This document shows positions 7,091-15,167 of a stretch of DNA of 22,615 nucleotides, piece by piece; position 1 is the first letter of the stretch; every line of letters begins with the position of its first letter. Below the pieces are notes generated by a model. That model made no database searches. It saw only the letters and a list, made by a program, of their open reading frames with translations, and was not told where the DNA came from. The translations under genes were made by a program, and so were the position numbers. Source of the stretch: Onthovicinus sp900555545 (GTDB taxonomy: Bacteria > Bacillota > Clostridia > Oscillospirales > Acutalibacteraceae); assembly GCA_949296915.1 (NCBI GenBank), contig CASFPX010000023.1, forward strand, positions 1 to 22,615, written 5' to 3'.

Positions 7091-8727
7091 TGCTCAAAAA
7101 AGTGGTCGCTCTGTGTATGGTGTTGCTGCTCCCGGCCGCCATTTTAAGCGGATGTTCCGGGGATGGAGGCGAGGCGGAGCCTGTCTATTTTAGCTATCCA
7201 ATTGATGAGATGCCGCAGCGGCTCGACCCCACCGTTGCCTCTACCCTCGCCGAACGGACGGTGATTGCAAACTGTATGGAGGGGCTTGTCCGGGTGGACA
7301 GTGCGGGAAATATCGTTCCCGGCGTCGCGCAGACGATCAACATCTCCGACGATGGGCTGCGCTATGAGTTCCAGCTCCGCCAGGATGCAAAGTACCATGT
7401 GTTCAGCAGCGAGGAAGGCGAGGAGGCCTATTTCCCGGAGGGATTCGATAACCGGGTTACGGCGCACGACTTCGTCTTTGCTCTGCGCCGTGCACTGGAT
7501 CCGGCGATGGGGTGTCCGGATGCCAAACGCTTCTATGCAATCAAGAATGCGCGTCAGGTCAACGAAGGGACGCTTGCTGTAGATCAGCTCTCTGTTTATG
7601 CCCAAGGGGACTACACACTGGTAATTGAGCTCGAGACGGCGACACAAGATTTTTTATCCCTGTTGACGCTCAGTTCGGCAATGCCCTGCAGTGAGCAGTT
7701 TTTCAACAGTACGGGTGGGCGGTACGGCTTGGAGTTGGAACTGATGCTGTATAACGGCCCATACTATCTATCCCGCTGGGACAAGGATGGCAGCAGTGTT
7801 ATTATTCGGAAAAACAACGATTATGTGGGCGAGAATGTGGCAACGTCTGGCGGGATTACGCTGATGATCGATGACAACGAAAAGAACCGGTATGACAATG
7901 TTTCGGATGGAACCTACGACGCGACATCCCTTGGGGCGGAATATACGGCCGAACTTAGCGAACGTACCAAAATGACCGTAACGCGGCGTGAAAATATCGT
8001 TTGGGGCATTTGCGTCAATACGCAGGACAGCACTATGGCGGAGCTGAATATGCGGCTGGCTCTCTTCTACTCAATCGATCCTTCTCTGCTGACTATGCCG
8101 GCAGAGATGACGGCACAGGCCTATGGGGTTGTCCCCGCCTCTTGCCGCAGCGGGGCTTCCCCTTATCGCGAGGCGGCCGGTCAGGCCGATCTCATTGCCT
8201 ATGATGCGGCCGCAGCACAGAATTACTGGGCGCAGGCCAAACAGGCAGCCGGAGTGAGCAGCGTCTCCCTCAAGCTGATGTGTACGGAGGAATTTGAGAG
8301 TCAGATGCGCAAGCTGATCCAGGGTTGCCAGAGCGTGTTTGGGATCGCTGTATCAATCGGGCTGGAGTCAGTGGATCGTGCAACTTTTGAGGAGCGTCTC
8401 ACGGCGGGCGACTATCAGATCGCATTTGCACCTGTCCGTGCGGAGAGCGATTCTCCGGCTGCATTCCTGGCGCAGTTCATAGGGAATGCTGATGGGAATA
8501 TCGTCCAGTACCATTCGGATATCTATGACGATCTGGCAGCGCAGGCGATGGCTGGGGCCGGTGTCCATGTGGTCCGCCGTGCGGAATCGCATCTGATCCA
8601 AAACGGTGTGATCTATCCATTTTATACACAGTCCACGTCCTTTGTTCAGGCAAAGGATGTTTCCGGAATTTTCCTCTCACCCATTGATGGCACGCCGAGT
8701 TTTATTTCCGCACAGCGCAGTGATTGA
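7090..8727 (+). CDS. Family 5 extracellular solute-binding lipoprotein (OppA/DppA-like)
   Basis: A 545-residue lipoprotein. The N-terminus MLKKVVALCMVLLLPAAILSGC ends in a lipobox (LSGC, Cys22) for lipid anchoring outside the membrane. The mature chain has the SBP_bac_5 order: LDPTVASTLAERTVIANCMEG, VTAHDFVFALRRALDP, a central Y-x-S-R-W-D region and late segments typical of oligopeptide or dipeptide binders. In known systems such a protein hands peptides to OppBCDF permease and ATPases; none is encoded nearby, so it is either an orphan that uses a remote permease, or has another role such as sensing. The start ATG (7090-7092) overlaps the pncB stop by one base, with GGGAGGG about 7 bases upstream. 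A strong terminator follows 8 bases after the stop. Confidence 0.92.
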   Translation: MLKKVVALCMVLLLPAAILSGCSGDGGEAEPVYFSYPIDEMPQRLDPTVASTLAERTVIANCMEGLVRVDSAGNIVPGVAQTINISDDGLRYEFQLRQDAKYHVFSSEEGEEAYFPEGFDNRVTAHDFVFALRRALDPAMGCPDAKRFYAIKNARQVNEGTLAVDQLSVYAQGDYTLVIELETATQDFLSLLTLSSAMPCSEQFFNSTGGRYGLELELMLYNGPYYLSRWDKDGSSVIIRKNNDYVGENVATSGGITLMIDDNEKNRYDNVSDGTYDATSLGAEYTAELSERTKMTVTRRENIVWGICVNTQDSTMAELNMRLALFYSIDPSLLTMPAEMTAQAYGVVPASCRSGASPYREAAGQADLIAYDAAAAQNYWAQAKQAAGVSSVSLKLMCTEEFESQMRKLIQGCQSVFGIAVSIGLESVDRATFEERLTAGDYQIAFAPVRAESDSPAAFLAQFIGNADGNIVQYHSDIYDDLAAQAMAGAGVHVVRRAESHLIQNGVIYPFYTQSTSFVQAKDVSGIFLSPIDGTPSFISAQRSD

Positions 8728-8735
8728 CAAAATTC

Positions 8736-8772
8736 GAGCCGCTCCAGTGGTAAAATACCATCGGAGCGGCTC
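8736..8772. terminator. Bidirectional terminator hairpin
   Basis: GAGCCGCTCC (8736-8745) pairs perfectly with GGAGCGGCTC (8763-8772), and an inner TGGTA/TACCA (8748-8752 with 8756-8760) extends the helix around an AAA loop. T-rich sequence follows on the plus strand (ATTTGG...TTTGTTTTTT) and GAATTTTG on the minus strand. It separates the convergent lipoprotein and PHP genes. Confidence 0.88.
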
Positions 8773-8795
8773 ATTTGGATTATGTAATTTGTTTT

Positions 8796-9524
8796 TTATA
8801 CATATTCTGTGCGTCCCGTTTTGGCAGTGAGAAACGCCTTGAACCGTTCCTCATCTGCGTTGAGAATCAATTCTTCCGGGAAGTGAAGGCTTTCCAGGCA
8901 GTCCAGTGCATTTTGAAAGTTGCCGATTGCGGTATAAAAATGAGCGTCTGTACTGACCACCACCCGAACTCCGTACTCCGCACAGAGGCGGGCAATTTTT
9001 GGGCAATTTTCCCGGCTTCCAGGGCGTGCGTCAAAGGAGTGGGCGTTGATCTCCACCACCTTACCGTGCTCAGCAAATGCCCGGATAACCGGCTCGTGAT
9101 CAAAGTCAAACCGGCTGTCGCCACAGTGACCGATGATGTCCACATCCTCATTTTCGGCCACGTTCAGGTACGTCTGAGTGACAACTTCACGGCCCGGCGG
9201 TGCAAAAGTTGGCACGTGCATGGAGGCGATCACCAATTCCAATTTTTTCAGAGTGCGGTGCGGCAGATCAACCTCACCATCTACATTGATGATGTTGGAT
9301 TCACAGCCGCGTATCACATTGATCCCGCACAGTACAGGGGGGACGTTCATCAGGTTTTCAAAATAATAGGGGTGCGTTGTGCCCGGCATATTGGGTGCAT
9401 GATCTGTGACAGCGAGGAATTTTAGCCCTTTTTCCGCTGCGGCACGGCAGTTTTCCGTAATAGTGCTGTAGGCATGACCTGAGGCGATCGAGTGCGTATG
9501 GGTATCAGCAATGATATGAATCAT
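8796..9524 (-). CDS. PHP-domain phosphoesterase (YcdX-like)
   Basis: A 242-residue metal-dependent hydrolase of the PHP superfamily, close in length to E. coli YcdX (245). The metal ligands are in place: DTHTHS (His9, His11), TDHAPN (Asp41-His42), CESNI (Glu75), SMHVP (His103), GHCGDSRFDF (His133) and STDAHF (Asp193, His195), giving a trinuclear site. Enzymes of this group hydrolyse phosphoesters; the physiological substrate is not known from sequence. ATG 9524 is chosen because the family begins here (MIHIIADTHTHS). The nearest purine-rich site AAGGAA (9538-9543) is rather far, 13 bases upstream, so translation initiation may be weak. A perfect palindrome (9544-9558) sits just before it, next to a -10 box. 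Confidence 0.9.
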   Translation of the reverse strand: MIHIIADTHTHSIASGHAYSTITENCRAAAEKGLKFLAVTDHAPNMPGTTHPYYFENLMNVPPVLCGINVIRGCESNIINVDGEVDLPHRTLKKLELVIASMHVPTFAPPGREVVTQTYLNVAENEDVDIIGHCGDSRFDFDHEPVIRAFAEHGKVVEINAHSFDARPGSRENCPKIARLCAEYGVRVVVSTDAHFYTAIGNFQNALDCLESLHFPEELILNADEERFKAFLTAKTGRTEYV

Positions 9525-9543
9525 AGGATCGTAACACTTCCTT

Positions 9544-9566
9544 GGGAGAATTTCTCCCTTATTATA
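9544..9566 (-). promoter_or_regulatory. -10 box and perfect palindrome (candidate operator) of the PHP gene
   Basis: On the minus strand TATAAT (9561-9566) is followed at once by a perfect palindrome with 7-base arms and a single central base, GGGAGAA-T-TTCTCCC (plus strand 9544-9558). It would cover the transcription start and could bind a dimeric repressor or fold in the 5' leader beside the ribosome binding site. A convincing -35 box is not seen. Confidence 0.45.
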
Positions 9567-9619
9567 CGTCTTTTTAATAATATAATCTATATTTTTTTTC
9601 GAAAAAAAGGCAGAACAAG

Positions 9620-9647
9620 TTGACATATTTTCCAGTAGTGTTATAAT
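9620..9647 (+). promoter_or_regulatory. Near-consensus sigma-A promoter of the lectin gene
   Basis: TTGACA (9620-9625), 16-base spacer, TATAAT (9642-9647): both hexamers are perfect. With AGGAGG at 9661-9666 and a 9-base gap to the ATG, this looks like the strongest expression signal in the window. Confidence 0.85.
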
Positions 9648-9675
9648 TATCATAGGACTTAGGAGGCGTTTTAAC

Positions 9676-10353
9676 ATGAACCCAATTAAGGAAAATGCAT
9701 ATTACCATATTGTCACACATGAGACAAACCGCGTTATCGAAGTGGAGAACGGTTCGATGCTCAATGGTGCGTTGGTTCAGATTTATGATCCCAACGGAGA
9801 TGATGCGCAGCAGTGGAAGCTCATTAAAACGCAGGGCGATTACTACCGCATTGTATCCAAAAAAAGCGGCAAAGTGCTTGATATCATTAATGGTGGTTCG
9901 GAAAACGGTGCGTGGCTGCATCAGTGGGATTACGTCGGTGCGGAGAGCCAGTTGTGGAAACTGGAGGACGCCGGTAACGGTAGTTATTTTATTAAATCCA
10001 AGTTGTGCGATAAATGCGTGGATATTGTTGGAATTTCCGTTTTGAATGCGGCAAAGCTTCAGATTTGGGATGATGTCCGCGGAGAGAACCAGATGTGGCG
10101 CTTGGAGGAGGTAGATACCCCCGCAAAGAAGACCTCTACTAAAAAAACGGCGCGCAAAACAACGAATAAAGGGGAAAAAGCTTCGAAGACAACAAAAACG
10201 TCGAAGGCCGCTGCGGAAAAGTCAGTTGCAGTTGGAAAACCCACGGAGAAGGCTATGAGCGTTCCCGAGAAGAAGGAAAAAGCCATAGCACCTAAAAAAC
10301 CAGCAGGAAAATTGAGTACTGCCAAAAAAACAGCCAAAAAACAGGGGAATTGA
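9676..10353 (+). CDS. Cytosolic ricin-B lectin (beta-trefoil) with histone H1-like C-terminal tail
   Basis: A 225-residue protein in two parts. Residues 1-145 are a complete beta-trefoil of three repeats, each ending in the Q-x-W motif: QQW 45-47, QLW 92-94, QMW 139-141; this is the RICIN/CBM13 fold that binds sugars. Residues 147-225 are a low-complexity tail of Lys, Ala, Thr, Ser and Pro, with about 23 lysines in 79 residues and units such as PAKK, TKKTARK and TAKK, resembling the C-terminal tail of histone H1 and bacterial Hc1/HU-tail proteins. No signal peptide or membrane segment is present, so it should be cytosolic, where a tail of this kind would bind DNA, RNA or another polyanion. 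Ricin-B domains in bacteria are usually secreted with glycoside hydrolases, so the lack of export and the tail are odd. It is a single-gene unit between a near-perfect promoter and a long hairpin. Confidence 0.9.
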   Translation: MNPIKENAYYHIVTHETNRVIEVENGSMLNGALVQIYDPNGDDAQQWKLIKTQGDYYRIVSKKSGKVLDIINGGSENGAWLHQWDYVGAESQLWKLEDAGNGSYFIKSKLCDKCVDIVGISVLNAAKLQIWDDVRGENQMWRLEEVDTPAKKTSTKKTARKTTNKGEKASKTTKTSKAAAEKSVAVGKPTEKAMSVPEKKEKAIAPKKPAGKLSTAKKTAKKQGN

Positions 10354-10389
10354 GAATAGAGATCAAATGGATAGGGAATGAACAGTACG

Positions 10390-10430
10390 TGATCCCAGGA
10401 TGTGAATGTAAAAGTCATATCCTGGGATCA
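10390..10430 (+). terminator. Long hairpin after the lectin gene (probable terminator)
   Basis: A 16-bp stem (10390-10405 with 10415-10430, one G-U pair) closes a 9-base loop. The tail ACCTTTGTTATATT is only moderately T-rich, so it may act partly as an mRNA-stabilising structure. Confidence 0.7.
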
Positions 10431-10442
10431 ACCTTTGTTATA

Positions 10443-10471
10443 TTGAAAAATTATTTGCTTTCAAGTATAAT
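10443..10471 (+). promoter_or_regulatory. Promoter of the ligase-flavoprotein unit
   Basis: TTGAAA (10443-10448), 17-base spacer, perfect TATAAT (10466-10471). It starts 13 bases after the hairpin that ends the lectin gene and leaves a leader of about 30 bases before the TTG start at 10507. Confidence 0.8.
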
Positions 10472-10506
10472 GAAGATAATATATTGAGGGAAGAAGGGCA
10501 GGCCAT

Positions 10507-11805
10507 TTGAAATCTATCATCTCAGAGTATTCTCGTGAGGATCGACTCTCCATGCTGATGGTGCTTCTTACTTTAATTTTGACACCGTTTCTTTCGGAGT
10601 ATATTGCTCCGGTTTTTACGATCGTCACGTTTATTGTTTATAAAATTCAGGCCAAGAGATCGGGCGTTCGGATTAAATTTGGTACGACCGGTAAAATGAT
10701 GTTCGGCTATATGGGCTATATGATCCTCTCCGCTATGTGGTCGGATAATCCGGTGATGTCGGTTTTAATTGGTCTCCTTTGGATGGGGATGTTCCTGGGT
10801 ACGTTGACCATCTCCAATCTTGCGACAGATGAGAACCGACTGGATACCATGATCTATTTTGCCGTAATTGGGGGGGCATTCGTCGGTGCAATTGCACTCC
10901 TTCAGACCTTGGGGTTTTATTCCGGAATCGATTTTCCAAATCCTTTCTGGGGACAGTTGGATGCCAAGGTACTGGGGTTATTGCCCGGCAATCTGGTCGA
11001 TACCAATTTTGTTTTGGAAAAACCGGCTGCTACGTTTACCAATTCACTGATTTTTGCCACATTTATGCTGATTATGTTCCCATTCTCCATTTACAGTACG
11101 GTGATCCACCGGAAGGGGAGGCGGATCGTCAGTGGGATTTGTGTGCTGATTTATTTTACCTCCATCGCCTCCACATATTCCCGCGGCGCTTACCTGGCCA
11201 TCATCGCGGCGCTGTTCGTTCTGATGTTCTTAGGGCGTAACTATGCGCTGAATATTGCGATCACCTTTGTGGCTGTAGTGGCAGTTCTGCCGTCAAGCGT
11301 TTTCAAGCGTCTTGCGGAAGTGCGCGTTGTCGATATCGCTGTGGGGGAGCGGTTTAAGATCTGGAGCGCCTGTTTTGACATAATCGGCAATAATTTCTTT
11401 TTGGGCATCGGAGCCGGGAGCGATAACCTGCATCAGCGTTTGGTGCGTGATTACAATATCGCATGGCCTCATGCGCATAATCTCTACCTGGAGTTTTTTG
11501 TGGAGGGCGGTATTGTAGGTATCCTGCTGATTGGAGCGGTGTTAGCTTTTATTGTGCGGGATGCACTGCGGCTGATTGCCCGAAATGGCAAATGGAAAAC
11601 ATTTGGTATGTGTACGCTGTCGGCTGTGGCGGCGATCTTGGTGATGTCCTTAACGGAATTTACGTTCCAGACACCCAAGGAACTGCAGGCTATTATGGTT
11701 GTACTGGGATTTTTGGAGGCAGCGCTGCGCTTGAGTGCCCATGCAGCCGACCGTAAACCTGTTCGAACGGTGCCGACGTACCGAACCGTGGAACTGACGG
11801 AATAG
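10507..11805 (+). CDS. O-antigen ligase/polymerase-like membrane protein (Wzy_C family)
   Basis: A 432-residue polytopic membrane protein with about ten to twelve hydrophobic segments. The SRGAYLAI motif in the middle and the long periplasm-side loop with WPHAHNLYLEFFVEGGIVG near residues 318-335 are the marks of the O-antigen ligase/Wzy polymerase family, whose members join or polymerise lipid-linked glycans outside the membrane. In a Gram-positive the role is probably capsule, exopolysaccharide or wall-glycan assembly; the substrate is unknown. It starts at TTG 10507 with AGAAGGG (10492-10498) 8 bases upstream. It is first in a unit with two flavoproteins; the next start is only 5 bases past its stop. 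The glycosyltransferase at 4409-5389 may belong to the same pathway but is not linked. Confidence 0.88.
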   Translation: MKSIISEYSREDRLSMLMVLLTLILTPFLSEYIAPVFTIVTFIVYKIQAKRSGVRIKFGTTGKMMFGYMGYMILSAMWSDNPVMSVLIGLLWMGMFLGTLTISNLATDENRLDTMIYFAVIGGAFVGAIALLQTLGFYSGIDFPNPFWGQLDAKVLGLLPGNLVDTNFVLEKPAATFTNSLIFATFMLIMFPFSIYSTVIHRKGRRIVSGICVLIYFTSIASTYSRGAYLAIIAALFVLMFLGRNYALNIAITFVAVVAVLPSSVFKRLAEVRVVDIAVGERFKIWSACFDIIGNNFFLGIGAGSDNLHQRLVRDYNIAWPHAHNLYLEFFVEGGIVGILLIGAVLAFIVRDALRLIARNGKWKTFGMCTLSAVAAILVMSLTEFTFQTPKELQAIMVVLGFLEAALRLSAHAADRKPVRTVPTYRTVELTE

Positions 11806-11810
11806 ATTGA

Positions 11811-13067
11811 ATGGTACAGGATATGAAAAGAATTGTCATTATCGGCGGTGGGGCGTCCGGTTTGAGCGCCGCGATTGAGGCAGGACGCGCAATTGAGCTC
11901 ACAGGGATGCCCGTAGAGGTCATCGTTTTAGAGCGGAATCCGCGAGTCGGGAAAAAACTGTTGCTCACAGGGAATGGGCGCTGCAATCTGACAAATACAA
12001 ATCTGTTCCCCGATGCATATAACACACCGCGCGCACTATCGGTGATTCATGCCCTCACGGAGGATACACGTACCTTTTTTACGAGTCTTGGGATCATGAC
12101 CTGCTGTGATGAGGCGGGACGTGTATATCCACATTCAATGCAGTCGGGCAGTGTCCTCAACGCCCTGCGGGGGGAGGCTGAACGGCTGGGTGTACAGATT
12201 TGCACAAGCTCAATGGTCGAGTCGGTTCGGCGTAAGGACGGCAGATTCCTGATAAATGAAGAATTTACTGCCGATGCCGTCATCATGGCCTGTGGGGGAT
12301 GTGCCTATCCGGTCACCGGATCGGACGGGAATGGTTACAGGCTGCTGAAATTCCTTGGGATTCCATATACCCGTGCGCTCCCTTCGCTGACAGGGCTTGA
12401 GGTGGCTGATCGGGATTTTAAAGCACTCAAGGGCGTACGTGCCAAGGCCGTAGTTACTGCACATATTGGCGGCAAAGTGATTGCTACCGAACGCGGCGAG
12501 GTGCAGTTTACAGAGTACGGTGTATCGGGGATTGCAGTGATGCAGCTCTCGCGCCTGATCACGAGGGCGCTTGGACGGGACAAGCACTGTGAACCGCTCT
12601 TGACAATTGATTTGGCCCCTGATGTGGAGCGGGGACAGATCGTAGATTTTTTGCGGCATCTGTGCGAGCGAAAGCCAAAGATGTTGACAGCCGATCTGCT
12701 CGCCGGGATTGTGCCCAGGCAGCTTGGTTTTTATCTGTTAAAGCGGTGCAGGATTCCGATTGGGGAGAACACCTGTGATTCTATCCCGCATAAAATAGTC
12801 CCCTCCATTGCCGGGCAGATCAAAGCGTTCCGCCTGCAAATTGTATCTGTCCGCGGATTTGAGCAGGCACAGGTCACGGCAGGGGGGGCAAAGCTCAGCG
12901 CGTTTAATAGCCATTTGATGGCGCGTCAGGTTGCCGGCCTCTTTGCCTGCGGCGAGATTCTCAACGTGGACGGCATGTGTGGGGGCTACAATCTGGAGTG
13001 GGCGTTTTCATCCGGCAGGCTGTGCGGAAAGAGCGCCGTTGATTTTTTGATAGGGGAAGCATTATGA
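11811..13067 (+). CDS. FAD-dependent oxidoreductase, HI0933/BaiN-like
   Basis: A 418-residue flavoprotein. The N-terminus VIIGGGASGLSAA is a Rossmann dinucleotide-binding motif; RVGKKLLLTGNGRCNLTN (residues about 45-62) and the C-terminal CGEILNVDGMCGGYNLEWAFSSG (about 382-404) are signatures of the HI0933/YhiN/BaiN family. Members bind FAD; BaiN of gut clostridia was reported to reduce bile-acid intermediates, but most members have no known substrate and nothing here ties this one to bile acids. A second start MKRIVII at 11823 is possible but its upstream spacing is too short. The 3' end overlaps the next flavoprotein gene by 4 bases (ATGA), so the two are translationally coupled. Confidence 0.92.
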   Translation: MVQDMKRIVIIGGGASGLSAAIEAGRAIELTGMPVEVIVLERNPRVGKKLLLTGNGRCNLTNTNLFPDAYNTPRALSVIHALTEDTRTFFTSLGIMTCCDEAGRVYPHSMQSGSVLNALRGEAERLGVQICTSSMVESVRRKDGRFLINEEFTADAVIMACGGCAYPVTGSDGNGYRLLKFLGIPYTRALPSLTGLEVADRDFKALKGVRAKAVVTAHIGGKVIATERGEVQFTEYGVSGIAVMQLSRLITRALGRDKHCEPLLTIDLAPDVERGQIVDFLRHLCERKPKMLTADLLAGIVPRQLGFYLLKRCRIPIGENTCDSIPHKIVPSIAGQIKAFRLQIVSVRGFEQAQVTAGGAKLSAFNSHLMARQVAGLFACGEILNVDGMCGGYNLEWAFSSGRLCGKSAVDFLIGEAL

Positions 13068-14665
13068 TACGAGTCAATGAAATCAAAATTCCGCTGGGAC
13101 GTGGAACGGACGATTTAAAATACAGTGCGGCTAAGGCACTCCATATCCGGGAGAATAGGATCCGGGAAATTCGGATTGCCAAGCGCTCTGTCGATTCCCG
13201 AAAAAAGAATGATATCCGATTGATATACAGTGTGGATGTTATTGTGGACGGGGATGAGGACGAGATCCTGCGCCATGTCAGCGCACCGCGTGCATTCCGC
13301 ACGGAGGAGTATGTCTATCAGACACCGGAAGCCCGTAGGAACAGTAAGTTCCGTCCGGTAGTGGTAGGGTTTGGCCCTGCCGGTATGTTCGCCGGCCTTA
13401 TTCTGGCCAAGGCGGGATACAGGCCGCTGATCCTCGAGCGCGGCGGAGATGTGGATAGCCGTACCCAGGATGTAGAGATATTTTGGAGGGAGCGTATTCT
13501 CGACACGGAGTCAAACGTTCAGTTTGGAGAGGGCGGCGCCGGTACTTTTTCCGATGGTAAGCTGACAACCGGGATCAAGGATCCGCGCTGCAGGGAGGTC
13601 TTTTTAGAGTTCTGCCGCTGTGGCGCTCCAGAGGAAATCTTATATGACGGAAAACCACACATCGGTACGGACAAGCTCGGTGAAGTGGTAAAAAACCTGC
13701 GTCATAAAATTATTGATCTCGGTGGGGAAGTACGTTTCCGCTGCCGGTTTGACCGCCTGATCGTCGCAAATAAGGCTGTCCATGGGATCACCTATACCGA
13801 TGCAATGGGCCGCAGTGTGGATTATGAGACGGATACCGTGGTTCTGGCGACGGGTCATTCCTCGCGTGATACCGTCCACACACTCTATCAACAGAAAATT
13901 ACCATGGTACGTAAGCCTTTTTCCGTCGGGGCGCGCATTGAGCATCCCCAATCCTTTATTGATGCGGCACAGTATGGTGCCTTTGCAGGCCATCCGGATC
14001 TTGGTGCGGCGGATTACAAACTTGCATGTCATCCGCCGCACGGACGGGGCGCTTACACATTCTGTATGTGCCCGGGCGGTACGGTAGTGTGCGCCTCCTC
14101 GGAGGAGGGAGGAGTCGTCGTCAATGGGATGAGTAACTACGCCCGCGACGGCCGCAATGCGAACTCCGCCATCCTTGTAGGGATTGAGCCGGAAGATCTG
14201 CCAGGAGAGGATCCACTCGCGGGGATCGAACTCCAGCGGCAGATGGAGCGTGCGGCTTTTGACGTGGGGGGCGGAAATTATTCGGCAGTCTCCCAGCTTG
14301 TTGGAGATTTTCTGGATGACCGCCCGAGTACAAAGCTCGGTTCAGTGGCGCCAACCTGTCCTACCGGCGTGGTGATGGGAGATATCACGCGTATTTTGCC
14401 GGAGAAGGCCGTGCGCACGATGCGTGAGGCGTTGCCGCAGATGGATCGCAAGATCAAAGGCTTTGCCATGCCGGATGCTGTGCTCACAGCGCCGGAATCG
14501 CGTTCCTCCTCTCCGGTACGCCTGCTGCGCGACGAATTCTATCAGTCCAACGTGCGTGGATTGTACCCATGTGGGGAGGGCGCCGGTTATGCGGGGGGGA
14601 TTGTCTCCGCTGCGGTGGATGGAATCCGTGTAGCTGAAGCCGTTTTGAAAGACGAGGTCTATTAA
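13064..14665 (+). CDS. Uncharacterised FAD-dependent dehydrogenase (COG2509 type)
   Basis: A 533-residue protein. Residues 1-90 form a small alpha/beta domain rich in charged residues (RENRIREIRIAKRSVD), typical of this family. A Rossmann motif VVVGFGPAGMFAGLILAKAG follows near residue 98, ending in the acidic LERG. QFGEGGAGTFSDGKL and PCGEGAGYAGGIVSAAVDG near the C-terminus are family signatures that bind FAD. The reaction is unknown. It is coupled to the HI0933-like gene by an ATGA overlap with AGGGGAAG as ribosome binding site; these two flavoprotein families are often neighbours in Firmicutes, which suggests a shared but undefined redox task. It ends 10 bases before a repeat (14675-14711) and a terminator hairpin. 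Confidence 0.9.
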   Translation: MIRVNEIKIPLGRGTDDLKYSAAKALHIRENRIREIRIAKRSVDSRKKNDIRLIYSVDVIVDGDEDEILRHVSAPRAFRTEEYVYQTPEARRNSKFRPVVVGFGPAGMFAGLILAKAGYRPLILERGGDVDSRTQDVEIFWRERILDTESNVQFGEGGAGTFSDGKLTTGIKDPRCREVFLEFCRCGAPEEILYDGKPHIGTDKLGEVVKNLRHKIIDLGGEVRFRCRFDRLIVANKAVHGITYTDAMGRSVDYETDTVVLATGHSSRDTVHTLYQQKITMVRKPFSVGARIEHPQSFIDAAQYGAFAGHPDLGAADYKLACHPPHGRGAYTFCMCPGGTVVCASSEEGGVVVNGMSNYARDGRNANSAILVGIEPEDLPGEDPLAGIELQRQMERAAFDVGGGNYSAVSQLVGDFLDDRPSTKLGSVAPTCPTGVVMGDITRILPEKAVRTMREALPQMDRKIKGFAMPDAVLTAPESRSSSPVRLLRDEFYQSNVRGLYPCGEGAGYAGGIVSAAVDGIRVAEAVLKDEVY

Positions 14666-14674
14666 GGCAAAAAT

Positions 14675-14711
14675 TGAGGGCTCCCCATTAGCCGAGGTGC
14701 GATAACGAAGG
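14675..14711 (+). repeat. Left copy of a 37-bp inverted repeat bounding the accessory block
   Basis: The 37 bases from TGAGGGCTCC to TAACGAAGG match, on the opposite strand, 18788-18824 in 25 of 37 positions without gaps; the last nine are identical, and a 2-base shift improves the first third. It begins 10 bases after the upstream stop codon. The two copies face each other across 4.1 kb of accessory genes. They may be ends of a mobile element, or two copies of a dispersed 3'-flanking repeat. Confidence 0.5.
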
Positions 14712-14720
14712 AAATATGTA

Positions 14721-14756
14721 AGGTGGCGGTGCAGCCGGTGGGCTGTGCCGCCGCTT
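14721..14756 (+). terminator. Terminator hairpin of the ligase-flavoprotein unit
   Basis: A 16-bp stem with several G-U pairs (14721-14736 with 14741-14756; core GGCGGTGCAGCC with GGCTGTGCCGCC) closes a GGTG loop. The T-tail is short (TTTGCGTTGTC), so termination may be partial. Confidence 0.65.
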
Positions 14757-14985
14757 TGCGTTGTCAGGCTGTTTTCTTCTTTCGGTTTTGTACCGAGTCT
14801 GCCGTCGAGAGCAACGCAGTCCTCATCGGCAATGGTGATAATTCCCGCTGTAGCCGGCTTTCGGGCAACAAAAAAGCCGGCACACAAATGCGTACCGACT
14901 CCCCGCAAAAGGATAGATTTATCCCCTGCGGTGCTGGCTTTACATTCATGTAACCGGCTTTGAAATTTAAAGTTGAAACTGTCCT

Positions 14986-15111
14986 TTACGCTTTCCCGAC
15001 TGCCGACAGTTCAAAGCAATTCAGAAGCGGCAGTATTTTCTCTTCGCATACCGCAGGCGTTGTCCGGCTGAAAGCCGTCTCTCTCACTCTAATGTGAAGA
15101 ATGTTATTCAG
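14986..15111 (-). CDS. Possible 41-residue peptide, unknown
   Basis: A minus-strand frame from CTG 15111 (or GTG 15087 for 33 residues) to the stop at 14986-14988. It begins NNILHIRVRETAF and ends LSAVGKA. A promoter-like pair (TTGCTT-17-TATAAT, 15139-15167) and GAGGA (15118-15122) six bases upstream of the CTG are correctly placed, which is why it is listed. CTG starts are rare, and the frame may be a remnant of a longer element-borne gene. No function is recognised. Confidence 0.25.
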   Translation of the reverse strand: MNNILHIRVRETAFSRTTPAVCEEKILPLLNCFELSAVGKA

Positions 15112-15138
15112 TTGTAGTCCTCAAATAAGAACATTTGT

Positions 15139-15167
15139 ATTATATCAGTAGTCCCGAAGAAAAGCAA
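15139..15167 (-). promoter_or_regulatory. Promoter-like site pointing into the gene-poor stretch
   Basis: On the minus strand TTGCTT (15162-15167), 17-base spacer, TATAAT (15139-15144). A GAAC-containing sequence at 15129-15140 overlaps it and resembles one half of a Gram-positive LexA box; the other half is degenerate. Confidence 0.4.

Noticed and set aside
8775..9425. Plus-strand open frame of 216 codons
   Set aside because: It is antisense to the PHP gene, whose metal-binding motifs are unmistakable; no ribosome binding site or family match.
14675..14720. GAGGTGCG at 14694-14701, reminiscent of the lysine riboswitch core
   Set aside because: Only this short block matches; the other conserved helices and a downstream lysine gene are absent, and the same stretch recurs as an inverted copy at 18788-18824, so repeat is the better label.
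15129..15140. LexA-box-like sequence (GAAC-N4-GTAT)
   Set aside because: The second half departs from GTTC and no SOS gene follows; mentioned only with the promoter-like site.
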